Source: Ancrocorticia sp039812645 (lineage in GTDB: Bacteria; Actinomycetota; Actinomycetes; Actinomycetales; Actinomycetaceae). Taken from it: a stretch of 64,000 nucleotides of DNA. The DNA is taken from assembly GCA_039812645.1 (NCBI GenBank), contig JBDIAV010000008.1:5529-69528 (forward strand), in the 5' to 3' direction. Below the pieces are notes generated by a model, which searched no databases, was not told the DNA's origin, and worked only from the letters and a program-made list of their open reading frames with translations. Below are positions 25,961 through 35,024 of the stretch, one piece after another; the first letter of the stretch is position 1, and every line of letters begins with the position of its first letter. The position numbers and the translations under genes were made by a program.

Positions 25961-26878
25961 ATGACGAGTCGCATTGAGCTACCTGCGTGCACACACGAAC
26001 CTCTGGCGGGTCTCCTTAATACACTGCGGCTTGAGCGAACGGGGCAGAACCGCTACCAAGCAAAGAACATTCCCCAGCTGACGGGTCGCGTATACGGAGG
26101 TCAAATCCTTGCGCAGGCCACTATAGCGGCCGCCGATACCGTCAATCTCGGCGCGGATCCCGACGAACGCCTCGCTCATTCCATCACCGCGGCGTTTCTT
26201 CGTCCGGGCAAGGTCGATACTCTCACCGAGTTCGAAGTGGTAGAGCTCAATGATGCCCGATCCTTCTCGACACGTAGCGTCCGGGCACGGCAGAACGGGG
26301 TTATCCTCTTCACCGCACGCGTCTCCTTTCAGCTCTACCAGCCCGGTCCTTCATTCGGCACCTCTATGCCCTATGCCCCAGATCCAGAGACGCTGAGGTC
26401 ATCCGTCGATTTCTTCTCGCGGGTAGACAACGTCTGGGGACATCTCATGTCCACAACAAATGCGGTGGACATGAGGCATGTGGACGGCCATATCTATACC
26501 GGCCCTGCCAAGGTAGCGAGCAACCACACTCAGATCTGGTTCCGCTCACGCGTCCCCATGCCGGAAAACTCCTCGAAGCTTCTCCAGCGCGCGATGCTTG
26601 GTTATGCCGCCGACCAGTTCATGCTCGAGCCCGTTATGCGACAAACCGGGATTTACTGGACGAATCCTTCTGCCTCGATAGCCACCCTCGATCACTCGAT
26701 TTGGTGGCATCGCAACTTCGATATGTCCGACTGGATCCTTGCCGATCTCGAAAGCCCCTCAGCTCAGAACGGACGCGGACTGTCTATCGCGAAGTTCTTC
26801 CAACACGGCAAGCACGTTGCCACGATGTCGCAAGAAGGTATGGTCCGCCTACGTTCGGTCACTCAGCACACCGACTAA
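25961..26878 (+). CDS. tesB: Acyl-CoA thioesterase II
   Basis: A 305-residue double hot-dog protein of the TesB family, which hydrolyses acyl-CoA to free acid and CoA. Visible family stretches include RVYGGQILAQA, ARQNGVILFTARVSFQ and LDHSIWWHRNFDMSDW near the C-terminus with the active-site Asp. AAAGGA lies before the ATG. It stands alone between malQ and the subtilase gene. Confidence 0.92.
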   Translation: MTSRIELPACTHEPLAGLLNTLRLERTGQNRYQAKNIPQLTGRVYGGQILAQATIAAADTVNLGADPDERLAHSITAAFLRPGKVDTLTEFEVVELNDARSFSTRSVRARQNGVILFTARVSFQLYQPGPSFGTSMPYAPDPETLRSSVDFFSRVDNVWGHLMSTTNAVDMRHVDGHIYTGPAKVASNHTQIWFRSRVPMPENSSKLLQRAMLGYAADQFMLEPVMRQTGIYWTNPSASIATLDHSIWWHRNFDMSDWILADLESPSAQNGRGLSIAKFFQHGKHVATMSQEGMVRLRSVTQHTD

Positions 26879-27092
26879 CACCGGCACTCTTCCATGAGCG
26901 AGACAAGAGTCTCCCCAACATACACACCCTTATGTCGGAAGTGCCTCCACCAACTCGCCTGAGAACTTTCCCTCGCCAGATTTCCTTATCACGATAGAGT
27001 GATCCATAGCACAATCAATGTTCAGGTTGTGTGCAACACCAGTTCATGCGCAACTGTTCGCCCTATCGGACGATAATTCTAGGAAATTCACC

Positions 27093-30000
27093 ATGACACA
27101 ATGCCGTCATCGGAGAGCGCACGCCGCTGTGGCTCTCTTAGCGGCGGTGGCGCTCTCCACAGGAGCAGCGATGCCCGCCCTGGCTGACGACGATCAGTCC
27201 ACCCCTGTCCCAACCGCACCATCTTTAACCAGCCAAACAACTTCTGCTGCACTCAACCTCAGCACCACGGCGAGAACCGCACGATCCACTGACAAGTGGT
27301 TCGTAGAGCTAGAAGCAACCCCCAAGATTCTCGGCGGCTCCACCGCCACCATCCAAGCGCAACAAAAAGCTTTTATAGACTCTGTTGCCGATGTAGAAGT
27401 GACGGTGGAGGATACCTTCAGTGAACTGTGGACCGGCGTTATTGTCAGCGCTGACGAAGCTGCACTGACCTCCGTGAAGAATTCCGATCACGTGAAATCC
27501 GTCTTTCCAGTCCTCCAAGTTAGTCGTTATGCGGAGTCCTCCGAGGGAGAACCCGGGTCTATTACCTCCGGTACTTCACGTGGTACCTCCGGTACTCCTC
27601 ACTCTGAATCCTCCCGGTTGTCCGCTTCCTCCGACAAAATCGAATACACGGGTAAGGGAGTGAAGATCGGAGTCATTGACACTGGAATCGATATCGATCA
27701 CCCTGCCTTGGGAGGGACCGGAGTTCCCAACACTACTGAGTTCCCAAATGACAAGATCATTGCTGGCTATGACTTCGTGGGTGATGACTACAACGATGAT
27801 TCCAGGAGTTCAGACTATAACCCCATTCCAGCACCGGACTCTATCCCCGACGATTGCAACGGTCATGGCACCCATGTAGCAGGTATCGCTGCAGGTCATG
27901 ATGCAAAGTCGCGCATATTCGGAATGGCCCCTGAAGCGACGCTTGGTGCCTACAAGGTCTTTGGATGCACGGGGACAACCAGCTCAGAGATCATCCTCGC
28001 CGCCATGGAACAGGCCAAGGCCGACGGCATGGATGTCATCAACATGTCGTTCGGAGCCGACTTTGCCCCATGGCCAAACTATCCCACGTCCGCGGCGGCG
28101 GATAACCTCGTCAAGGCGGGAATTAACGTGGTCGTGGCACAAGGTAACCTCGGAGCGCTCGGCGTCTTTTCCGGAGGCGCCCCCGCGAGCGCGCACGATG
28201 TTATCGCGGTGGGCTCGGTGGATAATGCCCCCGAGCGTCAGGGAGCCTTCCGGGTGGCGGACAACCTCTATGGTTACGTGGATGCACTGCAAGCACCCGC
28301 CGCTCCGATTGAGGGTGACATCGAACTGGCCGCCTACCCCGAGGGGCAAGAGAGCGGTGCCGTGGATCTTCCCGGCACGCCCTTGACAGGCAAGGCCGTC
28401 CTGATTTCCGCTGGTATTCCAGAGTTCTCCGACCAGATAGCTGCTGCTCAGGCTGATGGCGCGGAGGCTGTCATACTCTATCGTCCCCAATCTGAGATAC
28501 CTCTCGGTCCTGATCTCTATCTTGACGAGGCTGTCTCCTCACCAGTCGTGACAGTGTCGATGAACACGGGTGCACAACTTCGGTCTGCCATGAAGGAGGC
28601 TGGCGATAACGCCGTCGTCGTGACGTGGACATCCGACTGGGCTTGGTCCGAACCAGAGGGCAGCTCTATCACGTCGGAGTTCTCCTCGTGGGGAGTGTCC
28701 GGCGACCTGGAGATCAAGCCGGATATTCTTGCTCCCGGCTCAAATAGACAATCTGCTTATCCACTCGATGCTCCAGATTCCGACGGCTCTGGAGTAACCA
28801 CAATGACCGGCACATCAATGGCTACTCCATACGTTGCTGGTTCCATTGCGTTGCTCCTTCAGGCCAAACCTGAGCTTGATCCTGCCAACGTCAAGGCTCT
28901 CTTGCTCAATCATGCCTCCCCGGTCATTTCCGTGAGCGATCAAGAGAGGCGTTCGATTCTCGAGCCTATTCATCACCAGGGCGCTGGCGAGATTGGCATT
29001 ATCGATGCGGGATGGTTTGCCCATCCGGAGCAGGGATCTGACCCGGATGATAGTCCGCAGCCAATCATGGTGACGCCGGCGAAGATTAACTTGGCGGACA
29101 GCGACGAGATTGAGACGACGACGCTGACTATCACCAATCCTGGAGAACTCGCCGTGGTGTACTTCCTCCACGCATATGACAACGTAGAGACCACAACCGG
29201 TCCAAACGGAGATACGTCCTACGGCTATGCCCAGCCCGATATGGAGGGTCGTGTCACCTTCTCCGGCGAGGCCGTTTCATTTGGGAACGAGGTTATGGTT
29301 CCGGCAGGTGAATCTCGCGACATCGAGGTGACGATCCACGAGCCAGAGGCCTACAAAGATAGCAAGGGAACGATTAAGCCAGGCTCCTGGTATGGCGGCT
29401 TCATCTCGGTAACAGGTTTCGACTCTTCCCAGGCCACCATCCCATTCTTGGGTATGACGGGTGATTACGAAACCGACCGCACCTTCATTTACTCCACATA
29501 CGGTGAGGTTTACGGACAGGAGACCGTGGCCGGGTGGGGCATGGATCCAAACGAGCCGTACATGTCGCCAAGCCTTGCGACCAGTTGTGTATCCGCAGGG
29601 AACTGCACCGGTGGCGGTTTCGACTTCGTTGATGACGGATATGTTTTCGATTTCGAAGCTGGCGATATCCCAGGAGTTGCGATCCACATCGAAAACCCTG
29701 TTCGTAAGCTGACAGTCGAGGCATTCCACGCCAACGACGACGGCACGAAGGGCGCCCCCGTATCGGCGTACGGTCCGTTCTACATCTCCAACGGTGAGGG
29801 GACCTTCCCCTACTATGACCTCTACCAGTGGGATGCAACTGTCCAGGTCTCAGATGACCCAGCTGACCGACGTCTTGTTGAGCCAGGGCGCTATGTCATC
29901 GAAGTGACCGCAACCAAGGGCATGGGCCATGCCACCAAGGGAAGCGCCACGGAGACGTGGCTGTCCCCATCTTTCACCGTAACCGGTGTGCCATCACCCG

Positions 30001-30677
30001 AGCAGGACGTTGTGCTCCTCGACAACGGCTGGGATGGTGAGAACACTGTGTCGTGGCCGATCATGCCGGGGTTCCAGGTCTTGAGCGGCGATTGGGATGG
30101 TGATGGCAAAGACACTCTCATGTTCCGCGAGGGTAATAACTTCTCCTATATCAACTCTCTCGGAGACGAGCCGGTGTCCTTTATCTACGGACGCGCTGGC
30201 GACGAAGTTCTGGTTGGTGACTGGGACGCAGACGGCAAGGACACCATTGCCGTTCGCCGCGGAGTGACTAACTACTACAGAAACTCACTCTCGGGTGGAC
30301 CCGCTGATGGGTTCCATAACTTCGGACGTGTCGCAGACCACGTGCTGGTTGGTGATTGGGATGGCGACGGCAGCGATACGGTGTCTGTTCACCGAGGCAG
30401 GACGTTCTTTGTGAACAACAGTCTCACGGGCACCCATGTAGCTGGGTTCATCTACGGTCGGGACGGCGACGTTCCATTGGGTGGCGACTGGGACGGAGAT
30501 GGGACCGACACTTTCAGCGTGATTCGAGGAACGACGATCTTCATCAACAACACTCTCAGAGGCGGAAATATAGACGCCAAAGAACTCGCGCTAGCCGGAG
30601 ATGTCCTTCTTGTCGGCGACTGGGATGGAAATGGTACGGATACCTTGGGCGTTGTCCGCGGCTCCGTGAAGGGGTAG
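27093..30677 (+). CDS. Secreted S8 subtilisin-like protease with C-terminal GDWDGDG repeats
   Basis: A protein of about 1194 residues. The start at ATG 27093 (AGGAAA upstream) gives a clear signal peptide: basic n-region, Ala-rich core, cleavage near AMPALA-DD. A propeptide is followed by the S8 catalytic triad D196 (IGVIDTGID), H258 (GHGTHVAG) and S575 (GTSMATPYVAG). A protease-associated-like insert lies between His and Ser. Beta-sandwich Fn3-like regions follow (about 650-980). Residues 999-1190 hold five repeats with the core GDWDGDGxDT, resembling FG-GAP or calcium-binding blades. No LPxTG anchor is present, so it is probably released or held through the repeats. Confidence 0.93.
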   Translation: MTQCRHRRAHAAVALLAAVALSTGAAMPALADDDQSTPVPTAPSLTSQTTSAALNLSTTARTARSTDKWFVELEATPKILGGSTATIQAQQKAFIDSVADVEVTVEDTFSELWTGVIVSADEAALTSVKNSDHVKSVFPVLQVSRYAESSEGEPGSITSGTSRGTSGTPHSESSRLSASSDKIEYTGKGVKIGVIDTGIDIDHPALGGTGVPNTTEFPNDKIIAGYDFVGDDYNDDSRSSDYNPIPAPDSIPDDCNGHGTHVAGIAAGHDAKSRIFGMAPEATLGAYKVFGCTGTTSSEIILAAMEQAKADGMDVINMSFGADFAPWPNYPTSAAADNLVKAGINVVVAQGNLGALGVFSGGAPASAHDVIAVGSVDNAPERQGAFRVADNLYGYVDALQAPAAPIEGDIELAAYPEGQESGAVDLPGTPLTGKAVLISAGIPEFSDQIAAAQADGAEAVILYRPQSEIPLGPDLYLDEAVSSPVVTVSMNTGAQLRSAMKEAGDNAVVVTWTSDWAWSEPEGSSITSEFSSWGVSGDLEIKPDILAPGSNRQSAYPLDAPDSDGSGVTTMTGTSMATPYVAGSIALLLQAKPELDPANVKALLLNHASPVISVSDQERRSILEPIHHQGAGEIGIIDAGWFAHPEQGSDPDDSPQPIMVTPAKINLADSDEIETTTLTITNPGELAVVYFLHAYDNVETTTGPNGDTSYGYAQPDMEGRVTFSGEAVSFGNEVMVPAGESRDIEVTIHEPEAYKDSKGTIKPGSWYGGFISVTGFDSSQATIPFLGMTGDYETDRTFIYSTYGEVYGQETVAGWGMDPNEPYMSPSLATSCVSAGNCTGGGFDFVDDGYVFDFEAGDIPGVAIHIENPVRKLTVEAFHANDDGTKGAPVSAYGPFYISNGEGTFPYYDLYQWDATVQVSDDPADRRLVEPGRYVIEVTATKGMGHATKGSATETWLSPSFTVTGVPSPEQDVVLLDNGWDGENTVSWPIMPGFQVLSGDWDGDGKDTLMFREGNNFSYINSLGDEPVSFIYGRAGDEVLVGDWDADGKDTIAVRRGVTNYYRNSLSGGPADGFHNFGRVADHVLVGDWDGDGSDTVSVHRGRTFFVNNSLTGTHVAGFIYGRDGDVPLGGDWDGDGTDTFSVIRGTTIFINNTLRGGNIDAKELALAGDVLLVGDWDGNGTDTLGVVRGSVKG

Positions 30678-30693
30678 ACCGTTGACACATGAA

Positions 30694-30728
30694 GGCGGGG
30701 GCCAACAGGTAATCTGTTGGCCCCCGCC
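30694..30728 (+). terminator. Terminator after the subtilase gene
   Basis: Perfect 15-bp stem (30694-30708, 30714-30728), pentaloop GTAAT, followed by TATTTCTTGT. Confidence 0.9.
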
Positions 30729-30810
30729 TATTTCTTGTCGATCTATTTCTTGTTGATGCGAAGGCACGAGAACATGTGGCTATCAGCCCGTATTCTCGCG
30801 CGCCACTGCT

Positions 30811-32493
30811 CTAGCCGCGCGTCAACTTGCGGTAAGCACCCGAGGTGGGGCGAGCTGCCTCGGGGCCCAGGCGTTCCACCTTGTTCTTCTCGTAGGACTC
30901 GAAGTTACCTTCGAACCAGTACCAGTTCGAAGGCTCTTCCTGGGTACCTTCGTAGGCCAGAATATGGGTGGCCACGCGGTCAAGGAACCAACGATCATGG
31001 GTGATCACCACGGCGCAGCCGGGGAACTGCAACAGCGCGTTCTCCAGAGAGCCGAGGGTTTCGACGTCCAAATCATTCGTCGGTTCGTCGAGGAGCAGAA
31101 GATTTCCACCCTGCTTGAGAGTCAAAGCGAGGTTGAGGCGGTTGCGCTCTCCACCGGAGAGAATTCCAGCCTTCTTCTGCTGGTCCGGGCCCTTGAATCC
31201 AAAAGCGGAAACGTAGGCACGCGACGGCATCTCAACGTTGCCCACCTGGATGAAGTCGAGGCCGTCAGAGACGACCTCCCACAGCGACTTCTCCGGATCG
31301 ATTCCGGCGCGGCTCTGGTCCACGTAGGAAATCTTGACGGTCTCGCCGATCTTCAGATCACCGGCATCGAGAGGCTCCAGGCCCACGATGGTCTTGAATA
31401 GGGTGGTCTTACCCACGCCGTTCGGTCCAATGATTCCCACGATGCCGTTACGCGGCAGGGTGAAGGAAAGACCATCGATAAGTACACGATCGTCAAAGCC
31501 CTTCTTAAGGTTCGTGGCTTCGAGAACGATGGAGCCCAGACGCGGCCCCGGCGGGATCTGAATCTCTTCGAAGTCCAGCTTGCGGGTGCGCTCGGCCTCC
31601 GCAGCCATCTCCTCGTAGCGATCCAGACGCGCCTTCGACTTAGCCTGGCGACCCTTAGCCGAGGAACGCACCCACTCGAGCTCTTCCTTGAGTCGCTTAG
31701 CAAGCTTGGCGTCCTTCTTGCCCTGAACGGCGAGGCGCGCTTCCTTCGTCTCCAAATAGGCGGAGTAGTTACCCTCGTAGGCGTAGAGGCGACCACGATC
31801 CACCTCGGCGATCCACTGCGCCACATGATCGAGGAAGTAACGATCGTGGGTGACGGCAATGACGGCGCCGGCGTAGTTCTGCAGATGCTGCTCCAACCAT
31901 AGGACGGACTCAGCGTCCAAATGGTTGGTGGGTTCGTCGAGGAGCAGAAGGTCAGGAGCTTCGAGGAGCAGGCGGCACAGTGCTACGCGGCGGCGCTCGC
32001 CACCGGAGAGCACGTCCACCGGCATATCGCCCGGAGGGCAGCGCAGTGCATCCATTGCCTGCTCCAGCTGCGAATCAAGATCCCACGCGTTAGCGGCATC
32101 AATCTCCGTCTGTAGCTTGCCCATCTCATCCATCAGCGCATCGAAATCCGCATCCGGATCGGCCATTTCCTCGCCGATAGCGTTGAAACGGTTGAGCTTG
32201 GCGTACATATCCGCCCGGCCCAGCTGAACGTTTTCCAGAACCGTCTTATCCTCGTCAAGCGGGGGTTCCTGCATGAGGATACCCACGCTGTAGCCGGGGC
32301 TCAGGCGAGCCTCACCATTGGACGGCTCGTCCATTCCGGCCATGATCTTAAGAATCGTTGACTTACCCGCACCGTTCGGGCCAACCATGCCGATCTTAGC
32401 CCCGGGATAGAAGGCCATCGTCACGTCGTCAAGAATCGTCTTGTCCCCCACGCGCTTAAACGCGTGGATCATCTGATAGATGTACTCAGCCAC
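30811..32493 (-). CDS. ettA: ABC-F ATPase EttA (energy-dependent translational throttle)
   Basis: A 560-residue soluble ABC-F protein with two ATPase domains: Walker A GPNGAGKST near residue 43 and GPNGVGKTT near 360, signatures LSGGERRR and LSGGERNR, and the arm/linker KGRQAKSKARLDRYEEM between them. It gates translation elongation at the ribosome E site according to ATP level. The GTG at 32493 (VAEYIYQM) is chosen by family similarity to MAEFIYT starts and by GGAG upstream. It lies 164 nt downstream of the SSB-like gene on the same strand. Confidence 0.95.
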   Translation of the reverse strand: MAEYIYQMIHAFKRVGDKTILDDVTMAFYPGAKIGMVGPNGAGKSTILKIMAGMDEPSNGEARLSPGYSVGILMQEPPLDEDKTVLENVQLGRADMYAKLNRFNAIGEEMADPDADFDALMDEMGKLQTEIDAANAWDLDSQLEQAMDALRCPPGDMPVDVLSGGERRRVALCRLLLEAPDLLLLDEPTNHLDAESVLWLEQHLQNYAGAVIAVTHDRYFLDHVAQWIAEVDRGRLYAYEGNYSAYLETKEARLAVQGKKDAKLAKRLKEELEWVRSSAKGRQAKSKARLDRYEEMAAEAERTRKLDFEEIQIPPGPRLGSIVLEATNLKKGFDDRVLIDGLSFTLPRNGIVGIIGPNGVGKTTLFKTIVGLEPLDAGDLKIGETVKISYVDQSRAGIDPEKSLWEVVSDGLDFIQVGNVEMPSRAYVSAFGFKGPDQQKKAGILSGGERNRLNLALTLKQGGNLLLLDEPTNDLDVETLGSLENALLQFPGCAVVITHDRWFLDRVATHILAYEGTQEEPSNWYWFEGNFESYEKNKVERLGPEAARPTSGAYRKLTRG

Positions 32494-32656
32494 GAGGCTC
32501 CATCTCACTTGATTTGTTGCTTGCCTGCCGCCGCCCATGACTGGCGCGCGGCCCTGTACAAGAATACAGGGCCGCTTAACGAAAGTCCCCTGTGGGTAGT
32601 GACATCACACACGGTCCCCACCGTTACAGAGACCCCTCCTCCACGGACCTCCTACC

Positions 32657-33334
32657 TCACGAATACACGTGGGCAAGGTTTCCCGCTGGATCAAGATCCT
32701 CTAACAAGTCTTCTTCCGCCGTTTCTTCCAGCTCCTCAGCTCCGGGATTTTCGGGATCGACGACGGCGCCCGGGTCACGTGACTCCCACTGTTCGGCAGC
32801 ATCCGGATCACGTTCAAAGCTGCCACTGATCGAGAACCCGCCTTCCGGCTGGAAGCCGGAGGTCATCGTCCTCCCGTTGGTCACCGTCTCCTCAGGAGCC
32901 GGCGTTCCTTCAGTCGCATTCTGCTGCGCGGTTTCGCGGTGCTCTCCCTCCAACGCGGGAGGTTCAGTGAGCCGTGCGTGGATGAAGTGGGCGACGCCCG
33001 TACTCAGCTCAATCCCCACCGCATCAGCGAGAATGTTGAACTCGGTGTGTTGCACCCCATCCTTGTCCGCCCACATGCGTGGGACCAGCCGCCCCCGCAC
33101 CAGAACGGGTGTTCCGCGATGAACGGATCGAACCACATGCTGCCCGAGCGTGCCATAACATCGCACCGAGTACCAAGCTGTTTCTCCGTTAGTAAATTCC
33201 TGCACCTCGCGATTGAATCGGCGGGCTGTCACACCCACACGCATCACCACGGTGGATCGCTGCGGGTCACTCCCAAATATGGTGGGCACCGATCCCACAT
33301 ACCCTCGCACCGTTACATACGTTTCGTTCGACAT
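32657..33334 (-). CDS. Single-stranded DNA-binding protein paralogue
   Basis: A 225-residue protein. The N-terminal about 120 residues form an OB fold of the SSB type (ETYVTVRGYVGSVPT, GETAWYSVRCYGTLG, GTPVLVRGRLVPR). The C-terminal half is Pro/Glu-rich and acidic, but lacks the DDDIPF tip used by canonical SSB to recruit partners; it ends AHVYS. The ATG at 33334 suits the GGAG better than the adjacent ATG 3 nt upstream. It is probably the second, non-essential SSB found in actinobacteria rather than the replicative one. Confidence 0.85.
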   Translation of the reverse strand: MSNETYVTVRGYVGSVPTIFGSDPQRSTVVMRVGVTARRFNREVQEFTNGETAWYSVRCYGTLGQHVVRSVHRGTPVLVRGRLVPRMWADKDGVQHTEFNILADAVGIELSTGVAHFIHARLTEPPALEGEHRETAQQNATEGTPAPEETVTNGRTMTSGFQPEGGFSISGSFERDPDAAEQWESRDPGAVVDPENPGAEELEETAEEDLLEDLDPAGNLAHVYS

Positions 33335-33515
33335 CATTGCTCCTTCATGGCCAGTCCATCCGGCCTGATGCCAGCATGAAGCAATCTGTCGATTCAGTGC
33401 GCCCCACGACGATCTCCTGTGGATGGGCTCTGCACGAAGCCGATCTGTGGATACCTTTAGAGTCGCGTCACCCCTCTGACACAACAACTCCGGAGCACAT
33501 TGGCCCCGCAAGAAC

Positions 33516-35024
33516 TCAGACCGACAGCCCCTCGCGCGCCCGGCGGTGGCGATCAAGAACCTGTGCGGCGGGCTGAACCAGATACTCGTCAGTCACGCGA
33601 GAAATTGCCTCCCGTGCGCGTTCTTCAAACTCGTGCGCAGCAGCGATACCCGCCGTCCGCTGCCGTCGTCGTCCTATAACGAAAGCCCCTATACCTGCGG
33701 CAACTCCGACGGCAGCAGTCACCACTCGTACCGCTATCTCAGCCGATGGAATACCCATAACCGCTAACCCGATGCCGAGAGCAGCAAGAATGATGCCAAT
33801 CACCAGCCCCCACATCATTGCTCGCGGCACCTCAGCGATGGGAAGCGCGCGCACCTTGGTTCCCACGGCCCGGCGTAGCCGCTCGGGTTCTGGCACGCCT
33901 TCTTCCAGCGCGTTCTGCCACGGGTCCGGCATGCCGCTCTTGACGTGCGACAGCCAGGCGTCACGCGACGCCACCACGGTGGCATTCGACGGCTGTTCCG
34001 GCTTCGCGATAGCTACCCGCCCGACACTATTCCCCGCCTGCCGTAGCGACTCGGCAACCGCAGGAATGCCGGTGGCCATGACCAGATGGTTGTTCAGGTC
34101 GGTCAGTTCTTGCCCATCCAGGTTCGCCTCGGATGCGCCCAACTTGCTGGAAACTCGCACGCGGATCGTCTCGAGTTCGGCGAGCGCGGTATCCAACGCT
34201 GCTTCCGTGTGGAGAACTGCCTCGCGCAACGCCTCGTGAATAGGAGCAAGAGATGTCTGATCCTTGGCTGATGTCGCGTATACCGGCACTCCGCCAAGGC
34301 CGTCTGCCTCAAGCAGACGCTTCACGTCATCAAGAAGAATCGGCACGCCCGATGGAGGAACCATATCCCTTTGGTTAAGAACCACAATCATGTGGCCGCG
34401 CCGCTCCCGCATGGCTGCTAGGTAGCTCTCATGGATCAGGTGGTCGGCGTATTTCTGCGGGTCAAGCACCCAGATGAGCACGTCGACTCTTGGCAGGATA
34501 CGGGCCACTTGCGCCGAGTGTGTGAGGTCGATGGAATCGTGATCGGGAAGATCGAGGAGAACCAACGAGTCAAGGTCGGACGTCCCGGCTGTAAGGATCG
34601 ATTCGAAATCAATTCGGCGCTTCGGCGGCACGCCAATCATATCGAGGAGGGTCCCCGCCTCCGCATTCCAGATACACGCGCTGGGCTCGTGGGTGGTAGG
34701 GCGCAGATCGCCTACCTCGGCAAATCCAAGGCCGCTCAACGCGTTAAAAAGACTGGACTTACCCGAACCGGTGCCACCCGCGAGCGCCGCAACCGTCAAC
34801 CCCAGCCCAGCATTGAGCCGTTCTTTAACCAGGCGAAGCTCCTGCCGTGAGCGCTCCGCGATAAACGGATCGATGTACTCACTGCTGGCGATCATCGCTT
34901 CCTCGAGCCGTGTAATCCGTGCCAATACCTCGGCTGCGGTCACGCCGTTAGCGTCGCGGTTTCCTGCCCGCGTCTGAGTGTTCACGGAAGTCGGCAGGTT
35001 GTCGGTCACTATTGTTCTCCTCAT
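33516..35024 (-). CDS. Dynamin-like/Era-type GTPase, second of a pair
   Basis: A 502-residue protein. It has a P-loop GGTGSGKSS (83-91), a G2/G3 region with LLDLPDHDSID, and the NQRD specificity motif (LNQRDMV). Two hydrophobic helices near residues 405-455 (GLVIGIILAALGIG and an Ala/Val-rich stretch) would anchor it in the membrane. A basic helical tail follows. It starts in a 4-nt overlap with the upstream GTPase gene, so the two products are likely a heteromeric pair. Such tandem GTPases are common in actinobacteria, where some are linked to membrane remodelling; the function here is not known. Confidence 0.8.
   Translation of the reverse strand: MRRTIVTDNLPTSVNTQTRAGNRDANGVTAAEVLARITRLEEAMIASSEYIDPFIAERSRQELRLVKERLNAGLGLTVAALAGGTGSGKSSLFNALSGLGFAEVGDLRPTTHEPSACIWNAEAGTLLDMIGVPPKRRIDFESILTAGTSDLDSLVLLDLPDHDSIDLTHSAQVARILPRVDVLIWVLDPQKYADHLIHESYLAAMRERRGHMIVVLNQRDMVPPSGVPILLDDVKRLLEADGLGGVPVYATSAKDQTSLAPIHEALREAVLHTEAALDTALAELETIRVRVSSKLGASEANLDGQELTDLNNHLVMATGIPAVAESLRQAGNSVGRVAIAKPEQPSNATVVASRDAWLSHVKSGMPDPWQNALEEGVPEPERLRRAVGTKVRALPIAEVPRAMMWGLVIGIILAALGIGLAVMGIPSAEIAVRVVTAAVGVAAGIGAFVIGRRRQRTAGIAAAHEFEERAREAISRVTDEYLVQPAAQVLDRHRRAREGLSV

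Noticed and set aside
27676..28386. Overlapping plus-strand frames inside the subtilase gene
   Set aside because: Alternative-frame shadows without domains; the S8 triad is continuous in the main frame.
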